A DNA stretch of 64,000 nucleotides. Source: Paenibacillus sp. 19GGS1-52. GTDB taxonomy: Bacteria > Bacillota > Bacilli > Paenibacillales > Paenibacillaceae. This document shows positions 37,174-46,967 of the stretch, piece after piece. The position numbers and the translations under genes were made by a program. Where the stretch lies: contig NZ_CP059724.1 of NCBI RefSeq assembly GCF_022369515.1, positions 2,852,001-2,916,000 on the forward strand, in the 5' to 3' direction. The stretch's first letter is position 1. Each line of letters begins with the position of its first letter. The notes beneath the pieces were generated by a model. That model saw only the letters and a list, made by a program, of their open reading frames with translations. It was not told the DNA's origin and did no database searches.

Positions 37174-37319
37174 AAGGTTTAAGGTTTGTTTTACAACTGG
37201 AAATACTTGTGTTGCCCTAAAAATAGGTATGGACTGTTGATTCTCTTGTGCCCGATCAGAGAATAATGATAAATTAAGAGGACATACTTCGGTCTTACAC
37301 CTAAAGGGGGTTGTTATGC

Positions 37320-38594
37320 TTGGAAATGGTTCAAGTTGTTTTTTTAACGGTGCTCATGTTTTTTGTCCTTGTGACCGTTCATGAATGGGGACATTACTAT
37401 TTCGCTAAACGCGCCGGTATTCTCGTCCGGGAATTCGCTATCGGTTTCGGCCCGAAACTGTTTTCTTATAAACGCAATGAAACCCAGTTTACCCTTCGCT
37501 TACTACCCTTTGGAGGGTATGCGCGTATGGCTGGTGAAGATCCTGAGATTATCGAGATCGGTTCAGGTCAGACCATCGCTGTGAGACTTGGACAGGATAA
37601 CAAGGTTAAGAATATCTATCTCGATGCCCTCGACACTCGCAGAAATGTCATCCGTGGCGAAGCACAATATACTGATCTTGAGGTTGAACTAGTAATTCGA
37701 CTGGATGTAGATGGAGAAGTAACTACCTATGACGTACACCCACAAGCGATGATGATCAGAGGGACACAGCAGACTCAAATTGCTCCTAAAGACCGTCAAT
37801 TCGGCAGTAAAACGGTTGGACAGCGTGCATTAGCGATTGTTGCAGGTCCTGTGATGAACTTCCTGTTAGCATTTGTTCTATTTGCTATCCATTTACAAAT
37901 GGTTGGAATTCCAGTCGAGAATCCTACCTTCGTTAAGATAGGGGATGTTAGCCAGGGAATGCCGGCGCAAGAGGCCGGTCTGCAAAAAGGTGACATTGTT
38001 GAGTCTATCAACGGGGAAAAGATCGGCGCCGATTACCAAAAGATGATAACTCTAACTTCGGAGTCTAAAGGCAAGGAAATGAAATGGACTTTGCTGCGCG
38101 GTGAAGAGACGATTAACGTGACTATGGTGCCACGCGGTATGGAGGGTGAAGAAGGTGGCAAGGTTGGGATCACACCTGAACTTCCTAGTCGTAAGGCTGG
38201 CATAGGTGAGACAGTAAAGGGTTCCGGTGTTGCTATGGTCGACACGACCAAGGCGATATTTCTGGGATTTAAACAGCTAATAAATAAATTCAATATGGAT
38301 GATATTGGAGGTCCGGTTCGTACATTTGAGTTGACGGGCCAGATTGCCCAGCAGGGCATTGAATATCTGACTTATTGGGCAGCAATACTGAGTTTGTACC
38401 TGGGTATTTTCAATCTGCTGCCCATTCCCGCACTTGACGGAAGCCGTTTGGCGTTCCTGGGCGTAGAGGCACTGCGTGGTAAACCAGTCGATCCAGGACA
38501 TGAAGGTATGGTCCATTTTGTCGGATTCGCGATGCTGTTCTTGCTAATGATTGCCGTTACTTATAATGATATATTGCGCTTGATCACTGGATAA
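37320..38594 (+). CDS. rseP: Site-2 intramembrane metalloprotease RseP/RasP
   Basis: 424 residues from TTG 37320, 9 bases after AAAGGGGG; ATG 37326 is the alternative. It cleaves anti-sigma factors and signal peptide remnants within the membrane. Zinc ligands HEWGH are at residues 21-25 in the first membrane helix. A PDZ domain lies at about 205-285 (QEAGLQKGDIVESINGE). The second active-site motif is NLLPIPALDGSR. The 137-base gap upstream may carry a weak promoter (TTGTGC with ATAAAT 17 bases on). Confidence 0.96.
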   Translation: MEMVQVVFLTVLMFFVLVTVHEWGHYYFAKRAGILVREFAIGFGPKLFSYKRNETQFTLRLLPFGGYARMAGEDPEIIEIGSGQTIAVRLGQDNKVKNIYLDALDTRRNVIRGEAQYTDLEVELVIRLDVDGEVTTYDVHPQAMMIRGTQQTQIAPKDRQFGSKTVGQRALAIVAGPVMNFLLAFVLFAIHLQMVGIPVENPTFVKIGDVSQGMPAQEAGLQKGDIVESINGEKIGADYQKMITLTSESKGKEMKWTLLRGEETINVTMVPRGMEGEEGGKVGITPELPSRKAGIGETVKGSGVAMVDTTKAIFLGFKQLINKFNMDDIGGPVRTFELTGQIAQQGIEYLTYWAAILSLYLGIFNLLPIPALDGSRLAFLGVEALRGKPVDPGHEGMVHFVGFAMLFLLMIAVTYNDILRLITG

Positions 38595-38619
38595 TTTTCT
38601 TTGGGAGGAACTTCATTAC

Positions 38620-40068
38620 ATGTCAAAAGATAAGCAGTTCGTTACAGAAATCACACCACAGGCGCAGGATTTCTCACGCTGGTACATTGATGTTATTAAA
38701 AAAGCTGACCTGATGGATTACTCTCCAGTACGGGGTTGTATTGTATTTAAGCCGGATGGCTATGAAATTTGGGAGCATATTCAAGAGGAAATGAACCGCC
38801 GCTTTAAGGCAACGGGCCACCGTAATGCTTACTTCCCGCTGTTTATTCCAGAAAGCTTTTTTCAAAAGGAAAAGGAACATATTGAGGGTTTCAATCCGGA
38901 ACTGCCTTGGGTCACTGAAGCAGGTGGAGATAAGCTGGAAGAGCGTCTGGCGATTCGCCCGACTTCGGAAACTATGTTTGGCCATATGTACTCCAAGTGG
39001 ATTCAATCGTATCGTGACCTACCGGTTCTAATCAACCAATGGGCAAACGTTGTTCGCTGGGAGAAACGGACCCTGCCGTTTATTCGCACAAGTGAATTTC
39101 TCTGGCAGGAAGGGCATACCGCGCATGAGGAAGAAACCGAAGCTCGTGAAGAAACGATGCGCATGCTGGAAATCTATCGTGATTTCGTTGAGGGCTACTT
39201 GGCCATCCCGGTTATCACTGGGCAGAAGACGCCTTCGGAGAGATTTGCCGGAGCAGTGGATACTTACTCCATTGAGGCCATGATGAAGGATGGACGTGCA
39301 GTCCAAGCGGGAACCTCACATTATTTGGGTACCAAATTTGCCGTTGCTTTTGATATCCAATATTTAAGCCGTGAGAACGTGCTTGAGTATGTACACACTA
39401 CTTCATGGGGAACTAGTACGCGCCTGATCGGTTCGTTAATCATGGTGCATGGTGATGACCGTGGTCTCGTCTTGCCACCAAAGGTTGCCCCAACTCAGGT
39501 CATTATGATTCCGATTGGACCACCTAAGACTCGTGAAGCTGTGATTGGACGGACGGACGAGCTGTTCCAGGAACTGAAAAGTGCCGGAATTCGCGTGCGT
39601 GTAGACGATCGTGCTGACGTAACGCCTGGCTGGAAATTCAACGAATACGAAATGCGTGGTGTACCTGTCCGTCTGGAGCTTGGACCACGTGATATGGAGA
39701 ATGGCGTTTGCGTGCTAGTCTCACGTGTTACAGGCGAGAAGAAGGTCGTTCAGCAGGAGAATCTCGTGGAAGAGGTCAACGCCATGCTGGAGCAAGTTCA
39801 TAAAGACATGTTCGAGCGTGCTTTGAAGTTCCGTGAGGATAACTTCTATTCTGTAGATACACTAGAAGAAATGAAGGCTTCCATGGAAGAGAAACGTGGC
39901 TTTGCCCTTGCAGGCTGGTGCGGCTCCGAGGAATGTGAGACCAAGGTTAAAGAAGAAACTGGGGCAGGCAGCCGCAATATTCCTTTTAACCCGGCAGAAG
40001 TCAAAGAAATCTGTATTTGCTGTGGAGAGCCAGCTAAGCATACGGTTGTTTTTGCTAAGGCTTACTAA
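38620..40068 (+). CDS. proS: Prolyl-tRNA synthetase, archaeal/eukaryotic type
   Basis: 482 residues. It charges tRNA-Pro. Class II motifs are seen: PLFIPESFFQKEKEHIEGF, RPTSETMFGHMYSKWI, WEKRTLPFIRTSEFLWQEGH and AGTSHYLGTKFA. It lacks the roughly 180-residue editing insertion of the bacterial type. It also has the extra C-terminal zinc-type domain of the archaeal/eukaryotic form (WCGSEECETK and ICICCGEPAKH). The locus (rseP-proS-polC) is the one used by the bacterial-type gene in B. subtilis. Confidence 0.95.
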   Translation: MSKDKQFVTEITPQAQDFSRWYIDVIKKADLMDYSPVRGCIVFKPDGYEIWEHIQEEMNRRFKATGHRNAYFPLFIPESFFQKEKEHIEGFNPELPWVTEAGGDKLEERLAIRPTSETMFGHMYSKWIQSYRDLPVLINQWANVVRWEKRTLPFIRTSEFLWQEGHTAHEEETEAREETMRMLEIYRDFVEGYLAIPVITGQKTPSERFAGAVDTYSIEAMMKDGRAVQAGTSHYLGTKFAVAFDIQYLSRENVLEYVHTTSWGTSTRLIGSLIMVHGDDRGLVLPPKVAPTQVIMIPIGPPKTREAVIGRTDELFQELKSAGIRVRVDDRADVTPGWKFNEYEMRGVPVRLELGPRDMENGVCVLVSRVTGEKKVVQQENLVEEVNAMLEQVHKDMFERALKFREDNFYSVDTLEEMKASMEEKRGFALAGWCGSEECETKVKEETGAGSRNIPFNPAEVKEICICCGEPAKHTVVFAKAY

Positions 40069-40210
40069 GTTCAATCAAATTATATGATATTTCAAATGTA
40101 GCTTCTGGCGAGAGGAGTCGGCGGGCCGAAAGAACCCAATGCTTTTTATCCTGGAAGCTTTTTATCATAATGTCAGAGAGTTAAAGCTTCAGTCAGGTAA
40201 GGGGGATAGC

Positions 40211-43200
40211 ATGGAACAGAACATGGAGAGAAGAAAACGGTTCGAGTTGCTGATGAAGCAGGGAGAAATACCACCCGCGCTGATTGACCCCTACTTTTTG
40301 GACGGGTATATAGAACGTGTGGAGATCAGCCGTGGCAACCGGGATTGGCATATTGTAATCAATAAAGAAACTCTGGTTCCAGCACAGACCTATCGAACAT
40401 TTTGCCTCAGAATGCGTGATAAGCTGCAGCATATTGCCAAAGTAAGCTTTTTGTTTTTATATGATGAAAAAGTTAGCAGGGCAGACCTTGTTGGAGAGTA
40501 CTGGGGGCTGTTTCTGGAATGGGTACACCGCGAGATTCCTTCCGTTAACGGCTGGATGACTCGTTCAACTCAAGAGCTTAAGGGCGATATATTATATCTG
40601 ACGATGAGTGATTCTACTTCGCTAGAACTGGCCCGCAAAAAAGGGATTGACGCGGCGATTATCAAATTTTACGAGAAGTACTTTGGTCTTGTTCTTAAGA
40701 TTAAAGTGCAAATGGCGGAAAATGTGAGTAACGTCAACGTCTATGAAGAATTGCAGCAAAAGGTCCAGCAGGAAGAGCGGGAGCTAGTGGAGCTAATGAT
40801 GTCCGCCACCGAGCCAGAGATTTCAGCAGAAGAAGGCGACTCCGGAGAGGTAGTCCGGCTACAGGTTGGTTACGAGATCAAGGAGCAGGCTGTTCCTATG
40901 GTGGATATACAGGATGAAGAGAAGAAGATTACCATTCAAGGTACGATCTTTGGGCTGGACCGCAAGGAGTTGCGTAACGGCAGTACGCTGTTCACCTTTA
41001 GTCTGACCGATTTCAGCGATTCACTGCAGATGAAGATGTTTGCCAAGAACAAAGAGGATTTAAAGGTAATGAGCCAGCTTGCAAACGGTAAATGGGTGAG
41101 AGCACGTGGCAAGGTGGAATTCGATCGTTTTATGCAGATTCCTGAGCTGGTTATGATTCCCTCGGATCTGTCGGAAGTACAGGCTCCTCCTGCACGTAAA
41201 GATAATGCTCCGCAGAAGCGGGTGGAGTTCCATCTTCACACGAAGATGAGCGCGATGGATGCGGTGGCTTCCATTGATGCATATGTCAAAACAGCTTCCA
41301 AATGGGGCCATCCGGCAATTGCCGTCACCGATCATGGTGTGGTTCAAGCTTTTCCGGACGCAGCGCATTCTGCACATAAGAACAAGATTAAGATGATTTA
41401 TGGGGTCGAAGCAAATGTAGTGAATGACGCTGTAAATATAGTCGAGAACGCTCAGGAGCTGGAACTCAAGACGGCAACCTATGTCGTATTTGATATTGAG
41501 ACCACAGGTTTATCGATTACTCGCAATAATATTACCGAGCTGGCAGCAATTAAAATGTGCGAGGGTAAGGAACTTGACCGTTATTCTACTTTTGTTAATC
41601 CGCATGAGAAGATTCCTTATCATATCCAGCAGTTGACGAGCATAACGGATGAAATGGTCAAGGATGCCCCTGATCTGGAACCCGTGCTGCATCAGTTTGT
41701 GGATTTTGTAGGGGACAGCATACTTGTTGCGCATAATGCCAGATTTGATATGGGATTTATTCAAGCATCCCTTGTGAAGTTGGGGCTGCCAAAGCTGACT
41801 AATCCCACGCTGGATACGCTTGAACTGGCACGTCTGCTGTATCCGACTATGAAAAATCACAGGCTGAACACTTTGGCCGACAAATATAAAGTTTTGTTGG
41901 AGAGCCATCACCGTGCGATAGATGATACCGTTGCTTTGGGTGGGATTCTAAACGGTTTGCTGGTCGATGCGCAGAAGCTGAAAGGCATGACACGACTTGA
42001 TCGGCTGAATGATTATGTGGGTAATGATCTCTCAACCGTGCGTCCGTTCCATTGCTGCATTTATGCGCTCAACCCTATTGGCAAGAAGAATCTGTATAAG
42101 CTAATTTCGATGTCGCATACGGAATACTTTAAGCGTGTACCTTGTATTCCAAAGTCGAAACTGGAAGAGCTGCGAGATGGTCTGCTGATTATTTCCGGTT
42201 GCGAACGCGGGGAGTTCTTTGAGGCAGTGCTGAACAAAACCACGGAGGAAGCGACGGAGGTTGCCCAATTCTATGATGTTCTGGAGATTCAGCCGCTGAC
42301 CATGTACATGCATTTGGTGGACAAAGGTTTTGTGGCCAGTCCTGAGGAGTTGCGGGGTGCGGTGCGCAAGGTCTGCGAAATTGGAGATCAATTGAACAAG
42401 CCGGTTATTGCTACAGGTAACGTCCATTATCTTGAACCACGTGATAAGCTGTTCCGTGATATCACCATTAATGGAATTACGGGCTTTAGCCCACTGAAGG
42501 ATTTGCGCAAACCAGATGCCCATTTTCGGACAACCGATGAAATGCTGACGGAATTTGAATTTCTGGGTTCTGAAAAAGCATTGGAGGTCGTTGTCACCAA
42601 TACAGTGGCGTTGGCTGAACGTTTCGAAGATTACGAGTTGTTTCCGGATAAGTTATTCACACCTGTTATTGAGGGTGCCGATGAGGAAATCCGCGAGACC
42701 TGCTACAATACGGCAAAGTCCATTTACGGCGAGGAGCTGCCAGAGGTAGTGATAGCCCGTCTGGAAAAAGAGCTGGCGCCGATTATCAAATTTGGTTTCT
42801 CTGCCAACTATCTGATTTCTGAACGTCTCGTTAAAAAATCGAACCAAGATGGTTATCTTGTCGGGTCTCGGGGATCTGTAGGTTCTTCTGTAGTAGCGAC
42901 CTTTCTCGGGATATCCGAGGTTAATCCGCTTCCGGCCCATTATATCTGCGGTAATTCAGAATGCCGACATTCAGAATGGTTCCTTGACGGCAGTGTGCCG
43001 AGCGGGTTCGACTTGCCGGACAAGGCCTGTCCGGATTGCGGGGGCAGGCTGAGGGGAGAAGGCCAGGATATTCCATTTGAGACCTTCCTTGGATTTAAGG
43101 GCGATAAGGTTCCCGATATCGACCTTAACTTCTCGGGTGCTTATCAGCCGAATGCCCATAATTTCACCAAGACGATGTTCGGACCGGATAACGTATTCCG

Positions 43201-44536
43201 TGCGGGCACAATCGGTACGGTAGCTGAGAAGACCGCCTTTGGCTTTACCAAGAAATACGAGGAACATCATCAGAAACGCTGGCGCGGCGCTGAGGTCGGC
43301 CGTCTAGCGGCTGGCTGCACGGGTGTGAAGCGAAGCACGGGTCAACATCCCGGTGGAATAGTCGTTTTGCCGGACTATATGGAAATAGAAGATATTACAC
43401 CTGTGCAATTTCCAGCCGATGATGTGAACTCTGAGTGGAAGACGACTCATTTTGATTATCATGCGTTTGATGCCAACTTGCTTAAGCTTGATATTCTAGG
43501 TCATGACGATCCGACGATGATGCGGATGCTGCAGGATTTAACAGGTGTTGATCCTACGTCGATCCCAATGAATGATCCCAAAGTAATGAGTATGTTCAAT
43601 TCTACAGATTCACTTGGGGTAAGACCCGATCAGATACGCACGCCGGTTGCAACCTATGGTGTTCCAGAGATGGGCACACGTTTTGTCCGCCAGATGCTTA
43701 TAGAGTCCCAACCCTCAAGCTTTGCCGATTTACTGCAAATTTCTGGGTTGTCACATGGTACGGGTGTATGGTTGGGTAATGCTCAGGACCTTATCAAGAA
43801 CAACACCTGTAACATCAAGACCGTTATTGGTTGTCGGGATGATATCATGCTTTTCCTAATTTATAAAGCGGGTATGGATGCAGGACTTGCCTTCAAAATT
43901 ACCGAAAGTGTGCGTAAAGGTAAAGGCCTATCGTCCGAATGGATCGATGAAATGAAGAAATGCAAAGTTCCGCAGTGGTATATCGATTCTTGCTTGAAGA
44001 TCCAGTACATGTTTCCAAAGGCGCACGCTGCGGCTTATGTTATATCTGCAGTGCGCACCGCCTACTTCAAGCTGTATCACCCTATCGAATATTATGCGAC
44101 TTATTTCTCGGTAAGAGCAGCGGATTTTGATATTGAGTTATGCTGCAAGGGCTATGATGCCATAACCCGTCAGATTGTCGAAATCGAGCAAAAAGGATTT
44201 CAGGCCTTGCCGAAGGAAAAAGCTATGCTACCTATTCTTGAGATGGCACTAGAGATGACCGCGCGTGGTTTTGTTTTCAAAAATATTGATCTTTACCGGT
44301 CCGATGCTATCAACTTTATAGTTGACGGCAACAGTCTTATCCCTCCCTTCTCTGCATTGCAGGGTATTGGTGATAATGCAGCCTATAACGTTGCTGCCGC
44401 TAAAGATGCTGGCGAATTTCTCTCTATCGAAGATTTTCAGCAGAAATCAAAAGCGAGCAAGACGGTTATTGAGCTCCTAACCGGGATGGGCTGCTTCCGC
44501 GGATTACCGGAAAGCAACCAGCTTTCCTTATTTTAA
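40211..44536 (+). CDS. polC: DNA polymerase III alpha subunit, Gram-positive type PolC
   Basis: 1441 residues from ATG 40211 behind AAGGGGGAT. PolC is the replicative polymerase with built-in 3'-5' proofreading. The order is N-terminal domain, OB fold (about 240-330), PHP (FHLHTKMSAMDAV, about 340) split by the exonuclease (VVFDIETTGLSITRNN, about 420-590), zinc-binding cysteines (ICGNSECRHSEW, CPDCGGRL), polymerase (SRGSVGSSVVATFLG, KVPDIDLNFSG) and C-terminal domains. It is full length and intact. Confidence 0.98.
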   Translation: MEQNMERRKRFELLMKQGEIPPALIDPYFLDGYIERVEISRGNRDWHIVINKETLVPAQTYRTFCLRMRDKLQHIAKVSFLFLYDEKVSRADLVGEYWGLFLEWVHREIPSVNGWMTRSTQELKGDILYLTMSDSTSLELARKKGIDAAIIKFYEKYFGLVLKIKVQMAENVSNVNVYEELQQKVQQEERELVELMMSATEPEISAEEGDSGEVVRLQVGYEIKEQAVPMVDIQDEEKKITIQGTIFGLDRKELRNGSTLFTFSLTDFSDSLQMKMFAKNKEDLKVMSQLANGKWVRARGKVEFDRFMQIPELVMIPSDLSEVQAPPARKDNAPQKRVEFHLHTKMSAMDAVASIDAYVKTASKWGHPAIAVTDHGVVQAFPDAAHSAHKNKIKMIYGVEANVVNDAVNIVENAQELELKTATYVVFDIETTGLSITRNNITELAAIKMCEGKELDRYSTFVNPHEKIPYHIQQLTSITDEMVKDAPDLEPVLHQFVDFVGDSILVAHNARFDMGFIQASLVKLGLPKLTNPTLDTLELARLLYPTMKNHRLNTLADKYKVLLESHHRAIDDTVALGGILNGLLVDAQKLKGMTRLDRLNDYVGNDLSTVRPFHCCIYALNPIGKKNLYKLISMSHTEYFKRVPCIPKSKLEELRDGLLIISGCERGEFFEAVLNKTTEEATEVAQFYDVLEIQPLTMYMHLVDKGFVASPEELRGAVRKVCEIGDQLNKPVIATGNVHYLEPRDKLFRDITINGITGFSPLKDLRKPDAHFRTTDEMLTEFEFLGSEKALEVVVTNTVALAERFEDYELFPDKLFTPVIEGADEEIRETCYNTAKSIYGEELPEVVIARLEKELAPIIKFGFSANYLISERLVKKSNQDGYLVGSRGSVGSSVVATFLGISEVNPLPAHYICGNSECRHSEWFLDGSVPSGFDLPDKACPDCGGRLRGEGQDIPFETFLGFKGDKVPDIDLNFSGAYQPNAHNFTKTMFGPDNVFRAGTIGTVAEKTAFGFTKKYEEHHQKRWRGAEVGRLAAGCTGVKRSTGQHPGGIVVLPDYMEIEDITPVQFPADDVNSEWKTTHFDYHAFDANLLKLDILGHDDPTMMRMLQDLTGVDPTSIPMNDPKVMSMFNSTDSLGVRPDQIRTPVATYGVPEMGTRFVRQMLIESQPSSFADLLQISGLSHGTGVWLGNAQDLIKNNTCNIKTVIGCRDDIMLFLIYKAGMDAGLAFKITESVRKGKGLSSEWIDEMKKCKVPQWYIDSCLKIQYMFPKAHAAAYVISAVRTAYFKLYHPIEYYATYFSVRAADFDIELCCKGYDAITRQIVEIEQKGFQALPKEKAMLPILEMALEMTARGFVFKNIDLYRSDAINFIVDGNSLIPPFSALQGIGDNAAYNVAAAKDAGEFLSIEDFQQKSKASKTVIELLTGMGCFRGLPESNQLSLF

Positions 44537-44591
44537 GGCCTCATAATATCTAGAAAATGAATGTTCGACAGAGGCAGTCAAGGGCTAGCAC

Positions 44592-44620
44592 TTGTCAGTG
44601 CTACCGCTGTATGGTATAAT
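44592..44620 (+). promoter_or_regulatory. Sigma-A promoter of the rimP-nusA operon
   Basis: TTGTCA (44592-44597) and the perfect TATAAT (44615-44620) are separated by 17 bases. The -35 lies exactly in the middle of an inverted repeat, TAGCAC before and GTGCTA after (44586-44591, 44598-44603), which could be an operator. Confidence 0.88.
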
Positions 44621-44653
44621 TTCTTTGGTAATAATGAGATAAGTCCGTTGTGT

Positions 44654-44685
44654 AAAGAGTGGGGAAACCCACTCTTTATCTTTGG
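44654..44685 (+). promoter_or_regulatory. Leader hairpin upstream of rimP
   Basis: AAAGAGTGGG (44654-44663) and CCCACTCTTT (44668-44677) form a perfect 10-bp stem closed by a GAAA tetraloop, followed by ATCTTTGG. It lies between the promoter and rimP. The weak T-tract suggests attenuation or a protein/RNA-stability element for the nusA operon. Confidence 0.7.
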
Positions 44686-44723
44686 TATATAGCAAAAGAC
44701 AAGTTCGTGGAGGTTATTTTCTT

Positions 44724-45191
44724 TTGAGCACACCCAAATCAAATATTAAACAAACGGTAGAGCAGATGCTCGGGCCCTATCTCGACGACAATGGTTTCGA
44801 ACTGGTGGACGTTGAATACGTGAAGGAAGGCTCCAATTGGTTTCTGCGCATATTCGTTGATAAAGAAGGCGGCATAGATATTGATGACTGCGGAAGTATC
44901 AGCGAATATTTCAGTCAAAAATTGGATGAGAATGATCCTATCCCTGAGGCTTATTTCCTTGAGGTTTCTTCGCCGGGAGCTGAACGTCCGCTCAAAAAAG
45001 CTGCGGATGTTGCTAAAGCGGTAGGCAAGGACGTGTATGTGACTGTTTATGAGCCGATTCAAGGACTCAAAGAATTCGAAGGTCGGTTGCTCTCGTTCGA
45101 GAACGAGGAACTGCTCATCTCCGCGGGCAAAAAAGAACAAACAATACCGTATGCCAAAGTTGCCAGCGCGAGATTGGCCATTATTTTTTAA
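44724..45191 (+). CDS. rimP: Ribosome maturation factor RimP
   Basis: 155 residues from TTG 44724, behind GTGGAGGTT; an upstream frame start at 44682 overlaps the leader hairpin and has no ribosome site. RimP assists 30S maturation. Conserved segments are LVDVEYVKEGSNWFLRIFVD, then DIDDCGSISEYFSQKLDEND and FLEVSSPGAERPLKK. The C-terminal SH3-like domain follows. It is first in the nusA operon, as in most bacteria. Confidence 0.95.
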   Translation: MSTPKSNIKQTVEQMLGPYLDDNGFELVDVEYVKEGSNWFLRIFVDKEGGIDIDDCGSISEYFSQKLDENDPIPEAYFLEVSSPGAERPLKKAADVAKAVGKDVYVTVYEPIQGLKEFEGRLLSFENEELLISAGKKEQTIPYAKVASARLAIIF

Positions 45192-45217
45192 CGTCTTGAA
45201 AGGGGGACCGGAATTTC

Positions 45218-46315
45218 ATGAGTATGGAGTTTATTGATGCTATGAATGAACTGGAAAGGGAGAGAGGCATAAGCAAGGATGTGCTGTTTGAAGCCATCGA
45301 AGCTGCACTGATCTCCAGTTATAAACGTAATTTTAATGCAGCGCAAAACGTGCGAGTCGACATGAATCGCGCAACAGGTGTGATCAGGGTTTATGCTCGC
45401 AAGCTGATTGTAGAGGAAGTCCTGGATATCCGGACTGAAATCTCTCTGCCGTCTGCTCGGGAGATTAACCCGCACTTCCAGCTTGAAGATATTGCTGAGC
45501 TTGAAGTGACACCGCGTGATTTCGGACGTATTGCCGCCCAGACCGCTAAGCAGGTTGTGACTCAGCGTATTCGCGAAGCAGAGCGTGGACTCATCTATAA
45601 CGCTTTTATTGACAAGGAAGATGATATTGTTACCGGCCTTGTACAGCGTCAGGATATGCGCAACATCTACATCGATCTTGGCAAAATCGAGGCGGTGCTT
45701 CCGCTTGGCGAATTGATGCCTGGTGAGAAGTTCAAGCAAAGCGAGCGCATCAAAGCCTATATCACTAAGGTTGAGAACACAACCAAAGGACCGCAGATTA
45801 TGCTGTCCCGAAGTCATCCTGGTCTGCTGAAGCGTTTGTTCGAGCTTGAGGTACCAGAAATTTTTGATGGCGTGGTTGAGATTCGTTCCGTTGCACGTGA
45901 AGCTGGCTTCCGTTCCAAAATTGCTGTGTATTCCCGTAATCCGGAAGTCGATCCTGTCGGTTCCTGCGTAGGTCCTAGAGGCACACGCGTTCAGACGATC
46001 GTTACAGAACTTCGCGGTGAGAAGATCGATATCGTCCGTTATTCGGATCTGGTTCAGGAATATGTAGCGAACGCGCTTAGTCCATCCAAAGTGCTTGAAG
46101 TACAGATCTTTGAACCTGAGAAAATGGCACGGGTCATCGTTCCTGATTATCAATTGTCACTGGCTATCGGTATTAAAGGGCAGAACGCACGTCTCGCTGC
46201 CAAACTCACCGGTTGGAAAATTGATATCAAGAGCGAAAGCCAAGCGGAGCAGGAATACGGCAGAGCGAGAACTTCAGTTGATGAAATGCATCAGGATTCC
46301 GTCTCCATTGATTAA
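45218..46315 (+). CDS. nusA: Transcription termination/antitermination factor NusA
   Basis: 365 residues, the short Gram-positive form without the C-terminal acidic repeats of E. coli. NusA binds RNA polymerase and affects pausing, termination and rRNA antitermination. The N-terminal domain is followed by S1 (about 135-200) and two KH domains. Signatures are [19 protein letters not shown] and [21 protein letters not shown]. It starts behind AAGGGGGAC. Confidence 0.97.
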   Translation: MSMEFIDAMNELERERGISKDVLFEAIEAALISSYKRNFNAAQNVRVDMNRATGVIRVYARKLIVEEVLDIRTEISLPSAREINPHFQLEDIAELEVTPRDFGRIAAQTAKQVVTQRIREAERGLIYNAFIDKEDDIVTGLVQRQDMRNIYIDLGKIEAVLPLGELMPGEKFKQSERIKAYITKVENTTKGPQIMLSRSHPGLLKRLFELEVPEIFDGVVEIRSVAREAGFRSKIAVYSRNPEVDPVGSCVGPRGTRVQTIVTELRGEKIDIVRYSDLVQEYVANALSPSKVLEVQIFEPEKMARVIVPDYQLSLAIGIKGQNARLAAKLTGWKIDIKSESQAEQEYGRARTSVDEMHQDSVSID

Positions 46316-46342
46316 TTAACCTGTTGGCGGGAGGCTTATGTT

Positions 46343-46651
46343 ATGAAACAAAGGAAGGTACCGCTGCGTAAATGTGTTGCTAGCCAGGAGATGAAGCCCA
46401 AGAAAGAGCTGATTCGTGTGGTTAGGACGCCGGAGGGCGAGGTGCTTATCGATCTGACAGGTAAGAAATCAGGTCGAGGTGCTTATATATGCGGTAAACT
46501 GGAATGTTTTAAATTGGCACAAAAGAATAAAGCACTTGATCGTGCATTAAAATGTCAAGTGAGTCCTGAAATCTATGCCCAGCTTGCCCGGGATTTTGTA
46601 TCCGTGGAGGAGCAGTTTTTAGCAGCAAAGGATAGTGAGGACAATGAGTAA
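46343..46651 (+). CDS. ylxR: YlxR/RnpM family RNA-binding protein
   Basis: 102 residues. It has the YlxR signature: PLRKCVASQEMKPKKELIRV, then TGKKSGRGAYICGKLECFKL. Homologues bind RNA, and B. subtilis YlxR (RnpM) has been linked to RNase P. It is located between nusA and ylxQ, as in most Firmicutes. The 3' end overlaps ylxQ by 8 bases. Confidence 0.95.
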   Translation: MKQRKVPLRKCVASQEMKPKKELIRVVRTPEGEVLIDLTGKKSGRGAYICGKLECFKLAQKNKALDRALKCQVSPEIYAQLARDFVSVEEQFLAAKDSEDNE

Positions 46652-46967
46652 GGCACTTTCTTATTTAGGGCTTGCAATGAGAGCAGGCAAGATTGTCACC
46701 GGCGATGAGGCAGTACTTAAGGCAGTGCGGTCTTCAGAGGCGAAGCTGGTCGTTCTGGCGGGTGACGCTTCAGATAATACTCAGAAAAAGTTCCGTGATA
46801 AATGCGGAACCTACGATATTCCACTAGTAATCGCATTTCATCGAGACAGTCTCGGTGCAAGTATTGGTAAAGTTCAGCGCGTTGTGCTGGCCGTTACGGA
46901 TAAAGGATTCGCGGAAATGATCTCCAAGCAACTTGGAGATACTGTCGGAGGTGGAGTTATTGACTAA
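46644..46967 (+). CDS. ylxQ: L7Ae-family RNA-binding protein YlxQ
   Basis: 107 residues from ATG 46644. It belongs to the L7Ae/L30e/S12e kink-turn-binding superfamily: [20 protein letters not shown], then [17 protein letters not shown] and a Gly-rich C-terminus. Its role in Firmicutes is not well defined. It overlaps ylxR upstream and infB downstream, showing tight coupling. Confidence 0.93.
   Translation: MSKALSYLGLAMRAGKIVTGDEAVLKAVRSSEAKLVVLAGDASDNTQKKFRDKCGTYDIPLVIAFHRDSLGASIGKVQRVVLAVTDKGFAEMISKQLGDTVGGGVID

Noticed and set aside
40069..40210. T-box or other riboswitch between proS and polC
   Set aside because: Only a short TCGG/CCGA stem is visible, with no T-box sequence and no terminator; nothing else supports a regulatory RNA.
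44586..44603. CIRCE (HrcA) operator at the rimP promoter
   Set aside because: The half-sites resemble the core TAGCAC/GTGCTA, but CIRCE needs longer arms and a 9-base spacer; here the gap between the half-sites is only 6 bases.
45188..46153. 321-residue minus-strand frame opposite nusA
   Set aside because: The composition is not protein-like for this genome, there is no ribosome site, and the + strand encodes a full conserved NusA.
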